Notes: generated by a model not told the origin, from the letters alone. A stretch of 64,000 nt of DNA from Croceivirga sp. (GCA_028281025.1 JANQKR010000011.1:124001-188000), one strand, 5' to 3'. Numbered from the stretch's first letter, positions 17,515-27,870 are shown. Numbers and translations: made by a program.

Positions 17515-18744
17515 TTAGGCATGGGAAACTTTAAAGCCCACTTTTTTCATATGGTTCCAAAAATCCGGATAGGATTTTGAAACTACACCGGCATCGTTCA
17601 CCGTTAAATCAATTTTCAATGCCAAAGGGGCAAAGGCCATGGCCATTCTATGATCGTTATAGGTATCCACTTCTACATTTTCATGTAGGTTGGAAGTGGT
17701 CTGCAATGTTAAACTTTCATGGTCTATGACAACTGGTGCACCAAACTTTTCAAGTTCTGTTTTCATGGCTGCCAAACGATCTGTCTCTTTAATGGGCAAG
17801 GTATGAAGTCCGGTTAAACGGCATTCCATTCCAAGACCAAAACAGGTCACGGCAATGGTCTGTGCAATATCCGGTGCATTGGAAAGATCGTAATGCAGGG
17901 GTTTTGGTGTATGCTTTTGTGTTTTTTTTAGGACAATTGAATTATCGGCAAAATCGGTATCCACTCCAAAGTCCTTATAGATTTCTGAAAGTACGCTATC
18001 ACCCTGGAGGGAATTCCGTTTGTAGGACGACAGTTTTATTTCTGAACCCAATGCTGCCAATGCGGCGATACTGTAGTAGTAGCTTGCCGCACTCCAATCC
18101 GATTCCACCACAAGATTTAAGGGTTCAATTTCAGGTTGGGGATGGATTCTTATTTGATTCCCCTTGAAGGATGTCCCTACCCCAAGTTCCTTTAAGAGGG
18201 CAAGCGTCATTTTGATATACGGCACGGAAGTAATTTTCCCTATCAGATCGATAGTCAGTCCATTTTCCAAACTTGGTGCCACAAGACATAGGGATGAGAT
18301 GTACTGGCTACTGATATCGGCAGGTAGGCCAACCATGGATTCCTTTATTTTTTTGCCCTTGATTTTCAAGGGGGGATATCCTTCATTTTCCTGGTATTCT
18401 ATGTCGGCCCCCAACCCTTTCAATGCATCGACCAATACCCGTATGGGTCGCTGTTTCATACGCTTGGAACCCGTCAGCACCACTTCTTTTCCTTCCTGGA
18501 AAGCAAAGTAGGAGGTCAAAAAACGCATTGCGGTGCCTGCATGGTGAATGTCCACCACCCCTTTGGAAATTGCCAATCCTTTTTGCATTACTTCCGCATC
18601 ATCGGAATTAGACCCGTTCTCAATCCTTAAATTTGGGAACAAGGCCTGTAACAGCAAAAGGCGATTGGTTTCGCTTTTAGATCCCGTTATGGCAATTTCT
18701 GAGTCAAGGACAGTATTGGAAGGTGCTGAGAGATGGAGTTTCAA
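17515..18744 (-). CDS. aroA: 3-phosphoshikimate 1-carboxyvinyltransferase (EPSP synthase)
   Basis: 409 aa, sixth step of the shikimate pathway. Substrate-binding motifs: GSKSETNRLL (Lys/Ser), HAGTAMRFLTSYFA, SDWSAASYYY and TYNDHRMAMAFAPLAL. The sequence is divergent from the Proteobacterial form but keeps these residues. It supplies chorismate for the aromatic operon near 28-32 kb. Confidence 0.93.
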   Translation of the reverse strand: MKLHLSAPSNTVLDSEIAITGSKSETNRLLLLQALFPNLRIENGSNSDDAEVMQKGLAISKGVVDIHHAGTAMRFLTSYFAFQEGKEVVLTGSKRMKQRPIRVLVDALKGLGADIEYQENEGYPPLKIKGKKIKESMVGLPADISSQYISSLCLVAPSLENGLTIDLIGKITSVPYIKMTLALLKELGVGTSFKGNQIRIHPQPEIEPLNLVVESDWSAASYYYSIAALAALGSEIKLSSYKRNSLQGDSVLSEIYKDFGVDTDFADNSIVLKKTQKHTPKPLHYDLSNAPDIAQTIAVTCFGLGMECRLTGLHTLPIKETDRLAAMKTELEKFGAPVVIDHESLTLQTTSNLHENVEVDTYNDHRMAMAFAPLALKIDLTVNDAGVVSKSYPDFWNHMKKVGFKVSHA

Positions 18745-18786
18745 ATTGGACCTTTTATTGGATTAAACAAAAGCCCAAATATAGAT

Positions 18787-19113
18787 TTATTTGAGCTTTT
18801 GATTGTTATGGTGCCTATCGTGATCTCTATTGGTCTTGATTTCCAATTTTTTTTCAAAGGATTGTTGCAAATCCACTCCGGTCTGGTTGGCCAGACAGAG
18901 TACCACAAAAAGGACATCGGCCAATTCTTCTCCTAAATCCTTGTCCTTGTCCGATTCTTTTTCACTCTGCTCTCCATATCTCCGGGCAATGATACGCGCC
19001 ACCTCGCCTACTTCCTCCGTTAGTTGGGCCATATTGGTAAGTTCGTTGAAATAACGGACGCCGTGGGCCTTTATCCACGTGTCCACAGCTTTTTGCGCAT
19101 TTTGGATGTTCAT
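18787..19113 (-). CDS. MazG-like nucleotide pyrophosphohydrolase
   Basis: 108 aa all-alpha NTP-PPase. The Mg-binding motifs are EEVGEVARIIARR and EELADVLFVVLCLA. Usually removes abnormal or excess (d)NTPs. The C-terminus is His/Asn-rich (DRDHDRHHNNQKLK). Lies 42 nt upstream of aroA, possibly in one transcript. Confidence 0.88.
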   Translation of the reverse strand: MNIQNAQKAVDTWIKAHGVRYFNELTNMAQLTEEVGEVARIIARRYGEQSEKESDKDKDLGEELADVLFVVLCLANQTGVDLQQSFEKKLEIKTNRDHDRHHNNQKLK

Positions 19114-19150
19114 TGTTCCATTTTTGACAAATGTATGAAGTAGGACAGAA

Positions 19151-21109
19151 CTATACCCTCTCCAAAACGATATAGGACTGGTTTTGGATTTCTACGGCTT
19201 TTCCAAAGAATGTTTTAATGAGTTCATAGGCCTTACTATTGATTTGGGTTGCATTTACCGAAAACTCAAAGGATACACTGACCCTTCCAAATTCTTCGCT
19301 ACTATCCAATTTTAAAAGACCCGCCTCCCCCGGTAATTGCAGGCCCATTTTTTCCGGTAGGCTCTTGACCTTATAACCTTCGGGAACAGCCATGGACAGG
19401 GCAAACTCATATTTTCTGGGATAACCGAAGTCTACGGGATAGTTTCGTTCCTCCGCCTTAAAAGGATTCTCATCAAAAAACCTTATTAGAAATGGATTAA
19501 CAAAAATTTCCTGTTCTTTAAAGATATCCTCCAACTCAAATTTAAATTGTTGGATAAGTCTTTTTTCATTTGAGTTTTGCTCGTTTATTACGTGATCGGT
19601 GATAAAAATATCGTCCTCAAAATTGCCTTCCGCTTCCGAAACATAGGTATCTTCACCCATTTCACTTAACTTCTTACGCTGGCGGATACTTTCATAACCC
19701 GTGCTGATATCGTTGAACCCCCCTTTTGCAATTCCATTTTCCAGATCATAACTGATCTGTGCCCTAATGACCCTTTTGTTATCTACTTCCGGAACTATGT
19801 TTTGCCAATAGCTTTCACTATCAAAATCCATGACACGACCATAATAGTTGAGACATCGATAGGGTAACATTCCAAAAGGAACAAATTTATCCGTGGCATC
19901 CAATAAATAGTCTTTCCCATCTATGGTGGCTTTGGCCAAAATGTAATTGAAATCCGATATGACCGGATGTGTCTTTTTTGGCAAACCATGATTACGGGTG
20001 CTGGACATCATCATTTTAGTCTCAATTCCGGCCGCATTAAGAAGATTGATGAGCGTAATGTTAATTTCCGCAATGCTTCCTTTCCCTTCCTCAAAGGCTT
20101 TTTTTACCTTATTGTCCCGCCAAAGTCTATATTTCTTATTCCATGTATAGTGGTTTTGAACAAAAGAATAGATGTTTTTGGCCCTTTCCATAAGTGTCCC
20201 TTGGGTCAATAATTCCACCGGAACATTTTTTTCGAAAAAATTCTTTTTCCGCAGTTGTTGGCCTATATTTTTTTCGGTCCTAAATTCTTCGTCCACATCT
20301 TTCCAGGTTTTGGTGAACTTTCTTCTTGCCCCTTTAAAAGTGGTATATTGGGATAGCTCGAATTCTAAGTTTGAGCGATAGTTTCTGCTTGAAAGCATGA
20401 AGGCTTCCGATTCCTTAAAAGCAGGAACATCCCTCATGGCATATTTGAGGACCTCACACGAAGCTTCATTCGGAACCCATGAAACGGAAAAGCAGTTCTT
20501 TTCAAGTTTTGCGTCGTTAAAATCGAGTTCGAGACTCCCTATCAAACTTCTATTATAGACCCAATTACCTGGTATTTTGGCATTGTATTCCGTGTAGACT
20601 TTTGGAATGTCCGCCTGAAATTTCCAACCGGAAAGGTTGAAAAAGAAAGGGGATTCCACCTCATAGGTATACTCCAGAATTGAGCCCACGGATATCTTGG
20701 GAAAAGTGAACTTTTTGGCAGACCATCTTTCAGAAAGGTCCACATCATATACTTGGGCCTTTTTTACGTAGTCCTTCACGATCCCGTTATGGGTCAGTGC
20801 CACTATTTTCCCCACCTTTTCCGTTAGATCATCGTTGTGGTAATAGGGTATTTCTATGGTAGCCTGGTCAAAACCTTCCTTTTTTAGGATTTTCACCTTT
20901 GCATGGTATCGGGTGATCAATCGAATGTAGCGTCCCCTTTCTTGAAAGAAATTCTCCCCTTTTTCAAAGAGATAGACCGCATTGGCAGTGGTATCCTTAT
21001 CAAAACGCGCAAACTCTTTTTCCGCTATGGATAGCACACCAAATGTGGAAGTGGATTGGCCGAACATGGCCGTACAGGACAATAGTATAAGAACAACCGA
21101 TATTCTCAT
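19151..21109 (-). CDS. DUF3857 protein with degenerate transglutaminase site
   Basis: 652 aa exported protein (signal to ...AMFGQ): N-terminal DUF3857 beta domain, central transglutaminase-like domain, C-terminal DUF2569-like beta domain. The catalytic Cys position reads GSIAEIN, the His position FNYILA and the Asp position YLLDAT, so Cys and His are lost and only Asp remains. Probably a binding or scaffolding paralogue. Third of three tandem relatives, 8 nt after the second. Confidence 0.85.
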   Translation of the reverse strand: MRISVVLILLSCTAMFGQSTSTFGVLSIAEKEFARFDKDTTANAVYLFEKGENFFQERGRYIRLITRYHAKVKILKKEGFDQATIEIPYYHNDDLTEKVGKIVALTHNGIVKDYVKKAQVYDVDLSERWSAKKFTFPKISVGSILEYTYEVESPFFFNLSGWKFQADIPKVYTEYNAKIPGNWVYNRSLIGSLELDFNDAKLEKNCFSVSWVPNEASCEVLKYAMRDVPAFKESEAFMLSSRNYRSNLEFELSQYTTFKGARRKFTKTWKDVDEEFRTEKNIGQQLRKKNFFEKNVPVELLTQGTLMERAKNIYSFVQNHYTWNKKYRLWRDNKVKKAFEEGKGSIAEINITLINLLNAAGIETKMMMSSTRNHGLPKKTHPVISDFNYILAKATIDGKDYLLDATDKFVPFGMLPYRCLNYYGRVMDFDSESYWQNIVPEVDNKRVIRAQISYDLENGIAKGGFNDISTGYESIRQRKKLSEMGEDTYVSEAEGNFEDDIFITDHVINEQNSNEKRLIQQFKFELEDIFKEQEIFVNPFLIRFFDENPFKAEERNYPVDFGYPRKYEFALSMAVPEGYKVKSLPEKMGLQLPGEAGLLKLDSSEEFGRVSVSFEFSVNATQINSKAYELIKTFFGKAVEIQNQSYIVLERV

Positions 21110-21117
21110 TGGCCGAC

Positions 21118-23064
21118 TTACAACGTCTTCTTTTCCAAGATTACTTTTTCTGCCTGCTTGCCTATGGCTTGCTTGTAAAACTCCTTGAGCAGTGGATAAG
21201 TGGTCACTGGAACCATAGCCCTGTTTATTTCATAGTTTACCAAAACACTTATGCCTCCCGGTTTTTTTTGAATGGTATATTTAAATACTCCGCTGTCATC
21301 GGGCAAGGTCATAATCATGGGTTCGGGAACGATGGAGACTTCGTACCCTTCCGGAAAATCTATATTCACCATATAGGTATTTTTAAAAGGAAATCCAAAA
21401 TCTACCGGATAGGTCCTATTTTCCAGCTTGAACGGATTTTCTTCCATTCGTAAAAATGCAAGTGGATCAACATAAAGTTTCCCGTCTATCATTTCAGTAC
21501 CGGCCTCATCGTAAAATGCAAAAGATTCCTTTACAAAGCCTTCATAATCCTCTATGTTCTCCAATTTATGATCACTTATCTCAATTCCATGGAAACGATT
21601 TTCCAGTTCCGTTAGATATGTCTCCATATCCAAATCCTTGGCTTTTTTTCTAAATCTTAGGGCACTATGTTTATCCAATCTGGATTTGTAGGTTCCCTCA
21701 CAACTACCATCCTCCATAAGTTTTAGATTTAACGCAAACATTCTATTGCTCTTAGGGGGGGACACAATGTCAATCTGTTGCCAGACCATATCGTGGTTAT
21801 TGATAAGTATCCCTTTCCAATTATAATCTTTTTCCGGTAGTACATTGATATCACTAAATTCTTCGGTGGCGTCCAAAAAATAAGGTTTGTCATCAATTAC
21901 TGCATAGGCAATAACATGGTTCAATCGTTCAACAGTTGGAAATAAGGGTATGGTATTGTCTTTTGTACTGATTACCACAGGATTGGAATCTATACCTGCA
22001 TACCTTAACATGGCGACCAACAACAGGTTCATATCCGCTGCATTTCCTTTTTTTTCTTTTAATGCCTTTTTAAGGCCGTAGTAGAAATACTTTCCTCCCA
22101 TCCCGTTCCAAGTCACGTTCTGCTTTACGAACTTAAAAATAGCCTTCATTTTGGATTGTGGATCTGGATGATTGGCCAAAAGAACATCCAACTCGTCATC
22201 AAAGGACTTGGTCTTGTCCAACTGATCTTTGTAGTCATCGGAATTGCCTATGGTTTTGGCAACATCGGACCATGATTTGGCAAAACTTTTGTAATAACCC
22301 GGCAAATCAATGGAAACCAATTCAAACATAACTCCAGAGCGATAATTATCAATATTGTCCACAAAACTCTCTTCCTTCATTGCCGGGACATTGTCCATGG
22401 TGTAGGTCTTGACCATGACATCCATCCCAATTCTATTATCATTCCTTTTGGAAGTTTCCGGGAAGATACTTAAATACCCTTTAGGGGTTTGGTTAAATCG
22501 AAATCCCTTGGGTGTTCTTATTTCCGCAATCATTTTTTTGACCGGGATTTCATACTGAAATTGAAACTCGTCAATATTCCATATAAAGGGGGAAGTAATC
22601 TTATATTTAAATTCGATCACGGAGCCCACCTGCACATTGGGCATGGTAAAAGTTACCCTGTTATAATTATAACTTGCCTCGGTCTCGAAAATCTGTTCTT
22701 TTTCCAATTTGTTCCCGACAACCTTACCATCAACCAAATTATAGGTAAACGCATTAATCCTACTTACCCTTTCCTCATCACGACGGCCCTTGTACAAGTT
22801 GATGTATTCCGTGGCATAGTCAAAACCCTCTTTTTTATAGATTTTAATTCGCTCATGAACTTCTGTTATCAAACTACTATTGCCATTGGAGGTCGTATAG
22901 TAGGTGTTTTGTTTTTTGTACGTAATGGCCGCCGCCGCATCTTTGTTATGAGGATATTCCTGTTCGGCCAATTCCTCATTGCTTACCTTTCCAAATTCAA
23001 CTTCTTGGGCGTTGATGGCCATTGTTATCAAGGCAAATACTGCCAAAATGTATTTTTGGTTCAT
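21118..23064 (-). CDS. DUF3857 protein with transglutaminase fold lacking Cys
   Basis: 648 aa, signal peptide to ...AINAQ, same three-domain layout. The catalytic Cys is replaced by Ala (GNAADMN) but His (LNHVIAYA) and Asp (YFLDAT) are kept, an intermediate state between its two neighbours. Overlaps the preceding gene by 4 nt (ATGA), so the three are one operon. Role unknown. Confidence 0.85.
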   Translation of the reverse strand: MNQKYILAVFALITMAINAQEVEFGKVSNEELAEQEYPHNKDAAAAITYKKQNTYYTTSNGNSSLITEVHERIKIYKKEGFDYATEYINLYKGRRDEERVSRINAFTYNLVDGKVVGNKLEKEQIFETEASYNYNRVTFTMPNVQVGSVIEFKYKITSPFIWNIDEFQFQYEIPVKKMIAEIRTPKGFRFNQTPKGYLSIFPETSKRNDNRIGMDVMVKTYTMDNVPAMKEESFVDNIDNYRSGVMFELVSIDLPGYYKSFAKSWSDVAKTIGNSDDYKDQLDKTKSFDDELDVLLANHPDPQSKMKAIFKFVKQNVTWNGMGGKYFYYGLKKALKEKKGNAADMNLLLVAMLRYAGIDSNPVVISTKDNTIPLFPTVERLNHVIAYAVIDDKPYFLDATEEFSDINVLPEKDYNWKGILINNHDMVWQQIDIVSPPKSNRMFALNLKLMEDGSCEGTYKSRLDKHSALRFRKKAKDLDMETYLTELENRFHGIEISDHKLENIEDYEGFVKESFAFYDEAGTEMIDGKLYVDPLAFLRMEENPFKLENRTYPVDFGFPFKNTYMVNIDFPEGYEVSIVPEPMIMTLPDDSGVFKYTIQKKPGGISVLVNYEINRAMVPVTTYPLLKEFYKQAIGKQAEKVILEKKTL

Positions 23065-24971
23065 GGTTGTGTTTTTTTATGAATGATTATTTTTGATTTA
23101 TCGTGTTTTGCAATACTTCGCATAAATGACCTAAATGCTTGGTAATCCTCTTTGGGATAGTACCCCTTTTTTAGGAGTATATTTCTACTGACCTGTATTT
23201 CACCATTTTCAATGGCAGAAAAACTTAAGCGGAACCTCCCAAATTCACTGGTCAAGTCTGTTTCGTCCGGTAGGGATTCCACTTCATAGCCCTCAGGCAA
23301 TTTGATACGGTATTCGTCCTTGTCCAGAAATCCCCTTTGGATCTCAAATGGAAAATTCCTGGTCCTATATCTTGGTGGTATATATTGGTGGTTGTTAAAG
23401 GTATTCGCCACAAACATCATCTTTTCTTCTAGGGTGGTTGCGTATTTTTCAGCTTTGAACTTTACGTCTTCTTCGAACCGAACATTTTCCTTATCGTTCT
23501 TAAACCCATATGAAAGCAGATGGAAATTGTTGACATTGGACCAATAGTTCTTGTAGTATTTATCTATCTCCAATGCTTCCATGGTATCCAAATAATAATG
23601 ATCTCCATACTGTGTGCCCTGGGTCTTTATATTGACCTCCCCTTCTATATTTCCCTGATGATCGATTCTATACCACCCAGTGGTCCGCTGAATGTTCTGT
23701 TCATCCCCATACGAGCGTGTCCTATGCAGTTCACCACCCTCGGGTTTTATCACCAGCACATCCCGATCATCCGTAAAATCCGCTATATAACCAAAGGGTA
23801 TGATTTGTGAAGTACTGTCCAACCAATAGTACTGCCCCTTGTAGGGAAGGGCCAGAATGACGTGGTTACCTTGTGCCAAGGAGGCAAAATCTTCCTCTAA
23901 ATTTACTTTGTCCCTACCTGCTTCCACGTGGACATAAAAAGATTCCACACCCACTGCAGCCAGTAGTGATTTTGTATAGTTTGAAAGTCCTTTACAATCG
24001 CCATATTTCACTTGGTCCACTTCTTGCGCACTAATAGGCCTTATGCCACCAATACCTACCTGGACACTTATATACCTTGTATTTTCCTGAACATACTTGA
24101 AAATAATTTTAGCTTTTTCCAAATTATCTTCAATACCGGCGACCAGTGATTTTACCTTATTGACAGTACTTTCCGGTAGCACCTCCTGTCCAGATAGGAT
24201 TTTTGTGTTCATCCATTGCCCCACCTCTTTCCAATCCTGAATTTTCCCCTCGAACCCTTCATAAGAAAAGTTGCTTGGTGCCACCAAAATATGTGGCATA
24301 ATATTGGTCCGGGAGGGGCGTAATGCCTCATCTCTGAGCATTTTGATATTTTTCGTGGAATACACAATGGAATTTCCAATCTCCTCACGCTCAATATGAA
24401 ACCCATCAAAGTTTTTCTCCTTAATTTTTGGCTTTAATTCAGGTGACTTATAGGATATGGAATATTTGGAATAAAGCACGTCCACCAAAAAATCACCCTG
24501 AAAGTACCAATAGGGAAGCATTCCCGTATTGCTTGAGCTTATAGTGTAGTCAAATTCTACGGTATAGGGATATTCTACCGGGAAATAATTTAACAGCAAC
24601 ATTCTGGAATCTGTATAGAGAGAGCCTCCATCCACAGCACTGACATCAATAAAATCATTGCGTTTTAACTTCTCAATGAGTTCACCATTGCTATTATAAA
24701 TTTTTGCTGAAACATCTTTGACCCTCATTCCATCATCATAACTCACATAGCCCTTTACATGCTCGTTTCCAGTTTCGTTCATTATGGTCACTATCCGTTT
24801 ATAGGAAGCACTCATGGATTTTATGGAGGCAATATTTACCTCCATAACATTGGAACGTACTACGGCATTGGAACCTTTTCCGAATCCTTGGGGAATACTG
24901 GATATGCTATAATCAAGGGACTGGGAACATAGAAAAAGTGGGACAAGGATCATCCCGATCAACAATCGCAT
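23061..24971 (-). CDS. DUF3857 transglutaminase-like exported protein
   Basis: 636 aa, signal peptide to ...LFLCSQ. Here the transglutaminase triad is complete: Cys in KYGDCKGLSN, His in GNHVILALP, Asp in YYWLDST. N-terminal DUF3857 domain as in the two downstream paralogues. Probably a periplasmic or outer-membrane-associated peptidase/acyltransferase relative; substrate unknown. First gene of the three-gene operon. Confidence 0.88.
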   Translation of the reverse strand: MRLLIGMILVPLFLCSQSLDYSISSIPQGFGKGSNAVVRSNVMEVNIASIKSMSASYKRIVTIMNETGNEHVKGYVSYDDGMRVKDVSAKIYNSNGELIEKLKRNDFIDVSAVDGGSLYTDSRMLLLNYFPVEYPYTVEFDYTISSSNTGMLPYWYFQGDFLVDVLYSKYSISYKSPELKPKIKEKNFDGFHIEREEIGNSIVYSTKNIKMLRDEALRPSRTNIMPHILVAPSNFSYEGFEGKIQDWKEVGQWMNTKILSGQEVLPESTVNKVKSLVAGIEDNLEKAKIIFKYVQENTRYISVQVGIGGIRPISAQEVDQVKYGDCKGLSNYTKSLLAAVGVESFYVHVEAGRDKVNLEEDFASLAQGNHVILALPYKGQYYWLDSTSQIIPFGYIADFTDDRDVLVIKPEGGELHRTRSYGDEQNIQRTTGWYRIDHQGNIEGEVNIKTQGTQYGDHYYLDTMEALEIDKYYKNYWSNVNNFHLLSYGFKNDKENVRFEEDVKFKAEKYATTLEEKMMFVANTFNNHQYIPPRYRTRNFPFEIQRGFLDKDEYRIKLPEGYEVESLPDETDLTSEFGRFRLSFSAIENGEIQVSRNILLKKGYYPKEDYQAFRSFMRSIAKHDKSKIIIHKKTQP

Positions 24972-25026
24972 AAAAGTTTGGTTAGGTAGGTTAACTATCG
25001 ATATTTAATAAAATCGCTTAAAGATA

Positions 25027-25479
25027 TCACTCACGATTTTTAGAATCTATGACAATTGTCACTGGACCATCATTTAATAACTCCACCTTCATATCGGCCC
25101 CAAACACTCCCGTTCCCACCGATTTTCCCAAATCCCGCCCTATTTGGGACACCAATTGTTCGTACAATGGAATTGCAATGGGCGGCTTTGCCGCTTTTAT
25201 GTAAGAAGGGCGATTTCCTTTTTTGGTGGAAGCATGCAAGGTAAATTGGCTTACCACGATAATATCCCCATTTTGATCGATCAGGGAACGGTTCATGACA
25301 CCCTCATGATCATTAAAAATCCTGAGGTTCACTATCTTTTTGGAAAGCCATACAATATCCTCTTGGTTATCGGCATTTTCAACACCCAATAATACCAAAA
25401 GTCCATTTTTGATTTCGGAAACCTTTTCCCCTTCCACGGTAACACTTGCCCTGGATACCCGTTGAACTACTGCACGCAT
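25027..25479 (-). CDS. dtd: D-aminoacyl-tRNA deacylase
   Basis: 150 aa, frees D-amino acids (and Gly from tRNA-Ala) from mischarged tRNA. Diagnostic motifs: MRAVVQRVSRASV at the start, SQFTLHA (the family's SQFTLxA) and NDGPVTI (the GP cis-dipeptide). Overlaps the end of rsgA by one base (TAATG), so translation is coupled. Confidence 0.95.
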   Translation of the reverse strand: MRAVVQRVSRASVTVEGEKVSEIKNGLLVLLGVENADNQEDIVWLSKKIVNLRIFNDHEGVMNRSLIDQNGDIIVVSQFTLHASTKKGNRPSYIKAAKPPIAIPLYEQLVSQIGRDLGKSVGTGVFGADMKVELLNDGPVTIVIDSKNRE

Positions 25480-26432
25480 TACTTTTCTTTATAAATGTCC
25501 ATTCGGTAGTTTTCTTCAACATCTTCCTCCAACATCTGCACGTAACTTCGATATCGGCTCCATGCCAATTCGTTATTCTCCAGCGCAGCCTTTACAGCAC
25601 ATTTGGGTTCATCCAAATGAAGACAGTTGTTGAACTTACAATTGGATTTCAATTCAAAAAACTCTGGAAAATAATCCCCTATCTCGTCTTTTTCCATTTC
25701 CACGATTCCGAAACCACGAATTCCCGGGGTATCAATGATTCGGGCATCAAAAGACAGATCGAACATTTCGGCAAAGGTGGTTGTGTGCTGTCCCTGTAAG
25801 TGCTGTTCGGAGATTTTGGCCGTTTTTAGTTCAAGCCCGGGCTCCAATGCATTGATCAATGTGGATTTCCCCACTCCGGAATGCCCGGAGAACATACTCG
25901 TTTTTCCGACCATCATTTCTTTTACAGCGTTAACATTATCCCCCTCTTTGGCAGATAATGCTATGGTTGTATAGCCTATACTTTTATAGAGGTCCATCAA
26001 ATACTCCACCTCCACTTTTTCGTCAACATCATAACTATCCATTTTATTGAACAATAAAACGGCCGGAATGTCATAAGCTTCTGCGGTCACCAAAAATCGA
26101 TCTATGAAGCTGGTAAATGTCGTTGGATTATTGAGGGTAACCATCAAAAATGCCTGATCCAAATTGGAAGCAATAATATGGACCTGCTTGGACAGGTTTA
26201 CCGATTTACGAATAATATAGTTTTTGCGTTCCGAAATTGCAGTGATGATTCCATAGGTCTCGTCTCCATTGGTTTCCAATTTAAAGGTCACTTCATCCCC
26301 AACGGCCACCGGATTGGTACTTTTTATACCCTTAATTCGAAACTTACCTTTGATCCTGCAATCATAGAATTGTCCTTCCGTTGTTTTAACGGTGTACCAA
26401 CTGCCTGTCGATTTATACACCAGTCCGTACAT
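25479..26432 (-). CDS. rsgA: ribosome small-subunit GTPase RsgA
   Basis: 317 aa circularly permuted GTPase for late 30S maturation: OB-fold N-terminus, G4 (FNKMDS) preceding G1 (GHSGVGKSTLIN), G3 (DTPGIRGFG), and a C-terminal zinc knuckle (CKFNNCLHLDEPKC). The ATG at 26432 (MYGLVYKSTGSWY) aligns with the family start; an upstream in-frame start would add a non-conserved 12 residues. Confidence 0.94.
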   Translation of the reverse strand: MYGLVYKSTGSWYTVKTTEGQFYDCRIKGKFRIKGIKSTNPVAVGDEVTFKLETNGDETYGIITAISERKNYIIRKSVNLSKQVHIIASNLDQAFLMVTLNNPTTFTSFIDRFLVTAEAYDIPAVLLFNKMDSYDVDEKVEVEYLMDLYKSIGYTTIALSAKEGDNVNAVKEMMVGKTSMFSGHSGVGKSTLINALEPGLELKTAKISEQHLQGQHTTTFAEMFDLSFDARIIDTPGIRGFGIVEMEKDEIGDYFPEFFELKSNCKFNNCLHLDEPKCAVKAALENNELAWSRYRSYVQMLEEDVEENYRMDIYKEK

Positions 26433-26538
26433 TACATCATATGTTGATAACAATTCATACAATAACAAAGAAACAACTTTCTTTTCTTACAAATTCCTGT
26501 TAACATTGGTGGCAAAATAAAATCAACACAAATCAATT

Positions 26539-26979
26539 ATGAAAAAAATCCTTTTTTTGGCAGCCATCGCCATTGCTACATTTTTTGAAGGGAATGCCCA
26601 ACAGTACAAAGTGATTACGAGTGTGGAGTCCATTGTACCCAACGGATTGGGACGTTCCAGGATCATCAACGCCCTTGAGGAAAAAGATTATAAGGAATAT
26701 ACCTCGGTACGTTCCGATGAAGACAATTCGAGAAATAAATCGGATAGGGGTGAGATTAGGGTAAAGAATTTTGAAGAGACCAAACTTCTGAACTTCTACA
26801 ATTTGGGCGGAATCCGCTTTCAAAATATCGCTGCAAACGACGCTATAATTACCAATATGATCAATTCCATGATTGCCGAGGGATGGGCGTTGGCACATGT
26901 AATCAGCGCAGTGGAAAGTGAAGGGGGAAAAGGTGATGGAAAGGGAATATTCATTACACGGTACATTTTCAAAAAATAA
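26539..26979 (+). CDS. exported hypothetical protein
   Basis: 146 aa. Signal peptide to about ...FEGNAQ. The mature part holds YKVITSVESIVPNGLGRSR and ends in KGIFITRYIFKK. No recognised domain. Monocistronic, divergent from rsgA, and closed by a terminator shared with the convergent GIN-domain gene. Confidence 0.7.
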   Translation: MKKILFLAAIAIATFFEGNAQQYKVITSVESIVPNGLGRSRIINALEEKDYKEYTSVRSDEDNSRNKSDRGEIRVKNFEETKLLNFYNLGGIRFQNIAANDAIITNMINSMIAEGWALAHVISAVESEGGKGDGKGIFITRYIFKK

Positions 26980-26996
26980 GTACCCTACTAAAAAAG

Positions 26997-27024
26997 AAAA
27001 GCCCCAATTTATGGGGCTTTTTTA
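26997..27024. terminator. bidirectional intrinsic terminator
   Basis: AAAAGCCCC/GGGGCTTTT 9-bp arms around a 7-nt loop, with T runs on both strands, between the convergent genes at 26979 and 27048. Confidence 0.88.
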
Positions 27025-27047
27025 TTTATTCATCAGATTCCACAACC

Positions 27048-27722
27048 CTAGTCGACCATTCGTATCCTACCACCTACAAAGGTCTTCTTGTTCACTCGTT
27101 TTGGCTGTCCGTATACCGTAACATCCCCACCGGCCTTTACATCTATGTCTATCCGTTCCGATGCGAATACCTCGGCTTCGCCCCCAGCGGAAATCTTTAC
27201 TTCTGAGTTGGAAGTCCGCAAATCACTTCCTTCAAAAATACCTCCCGTATTAATGACTATGGATTGGTTTTCCGCTAAACCGGAAGCCTGCACAATACCT
27301 CCGGTCACTGCACGTATTTCAACTACCTGTACATCCATTCCAATGGTGATTTTGCCCCCTTCCTGGGCCCTAAGCTCAATTTTGTTCTTCTTTACCATTT
27401 CATTGCAGGTAATACTCGATCCCTCATTGGCATCTATGACATCCAAATCGGTATAATACACTTCTATGAAGGTATCTTCCCCGGTGAATTTCCTATCCAA
27501 TTGCATTCGTAGCTTAAGGACTCCATCCTTGTTCGCCCATTTGATGTCATCTACATTTCTACCTTTGATCAAAATCTTATTTTCATCCGATTGGATCAAG
27601 TTCACCTCAATCAAATCAAAGACCTTTACTGCATGAAATTCCCCAACGTCTTTATCAATAATGCGTTGCCCGAACAACGGCACGGTTAGTAAGACGAACA
27701 GAAGTGTACTGATTTTTCCCAT
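27048..27722 (-). CDS. GIN-domain (DUF2807) exported protein
   Basis: 224 aa. Signal peptide to ...PLFGQR; the rest is a right-handed beta solenoid of the DUF2807 'putative auto-transporter adhesin head' type, recognisable from the repeating short strands with G, N and D turns (IRAVTGGIVQASGLAENQS). Surface or periplasmic; function unknown. A second GIN protein (lipoprotein) is at 40.4 kb. Confidence 0.82.
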   Translation of the reverse strand: MGKISTLLFVLLTVPLFGQRIIDKDVGEFHAVKVFDLIEVNLIQSDENKILIKGRNVDDIKWANKDGVLKLRMQLDRKFTGEDTFIEVYYTDLDVIDANEGSSITCNEMVKKNKIELRAQEGGKITIGMDVQVVEIRAVTGGIVQASGLAENQSIVINTGGIFEGSDLRTSNSEVKISAGGEAEVFASERIDIDVKAGGDVTVYGQPKRVNKKTFVGGRIRMVD

Positions 27723-27870
27723 GGTTTTTCTTTTTGTTTGTTAAATGATGAACAAAAAATAAGATTGTTACACTTTGGGGCACAATTCCAATACCAAATC
27801 CAGATTGCTCTGTAAGTTCCCGTCCACAACCCAAAAAGGAACGTTAAATGTACCTAAGGGCCGTCCATTA

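Noticed and set aside
27723-27870. Terminator or regulatory element between the GIN gene and the DAHP synthase gene
   Set aside because: No stem with a T run was found in this 148-nt gap.
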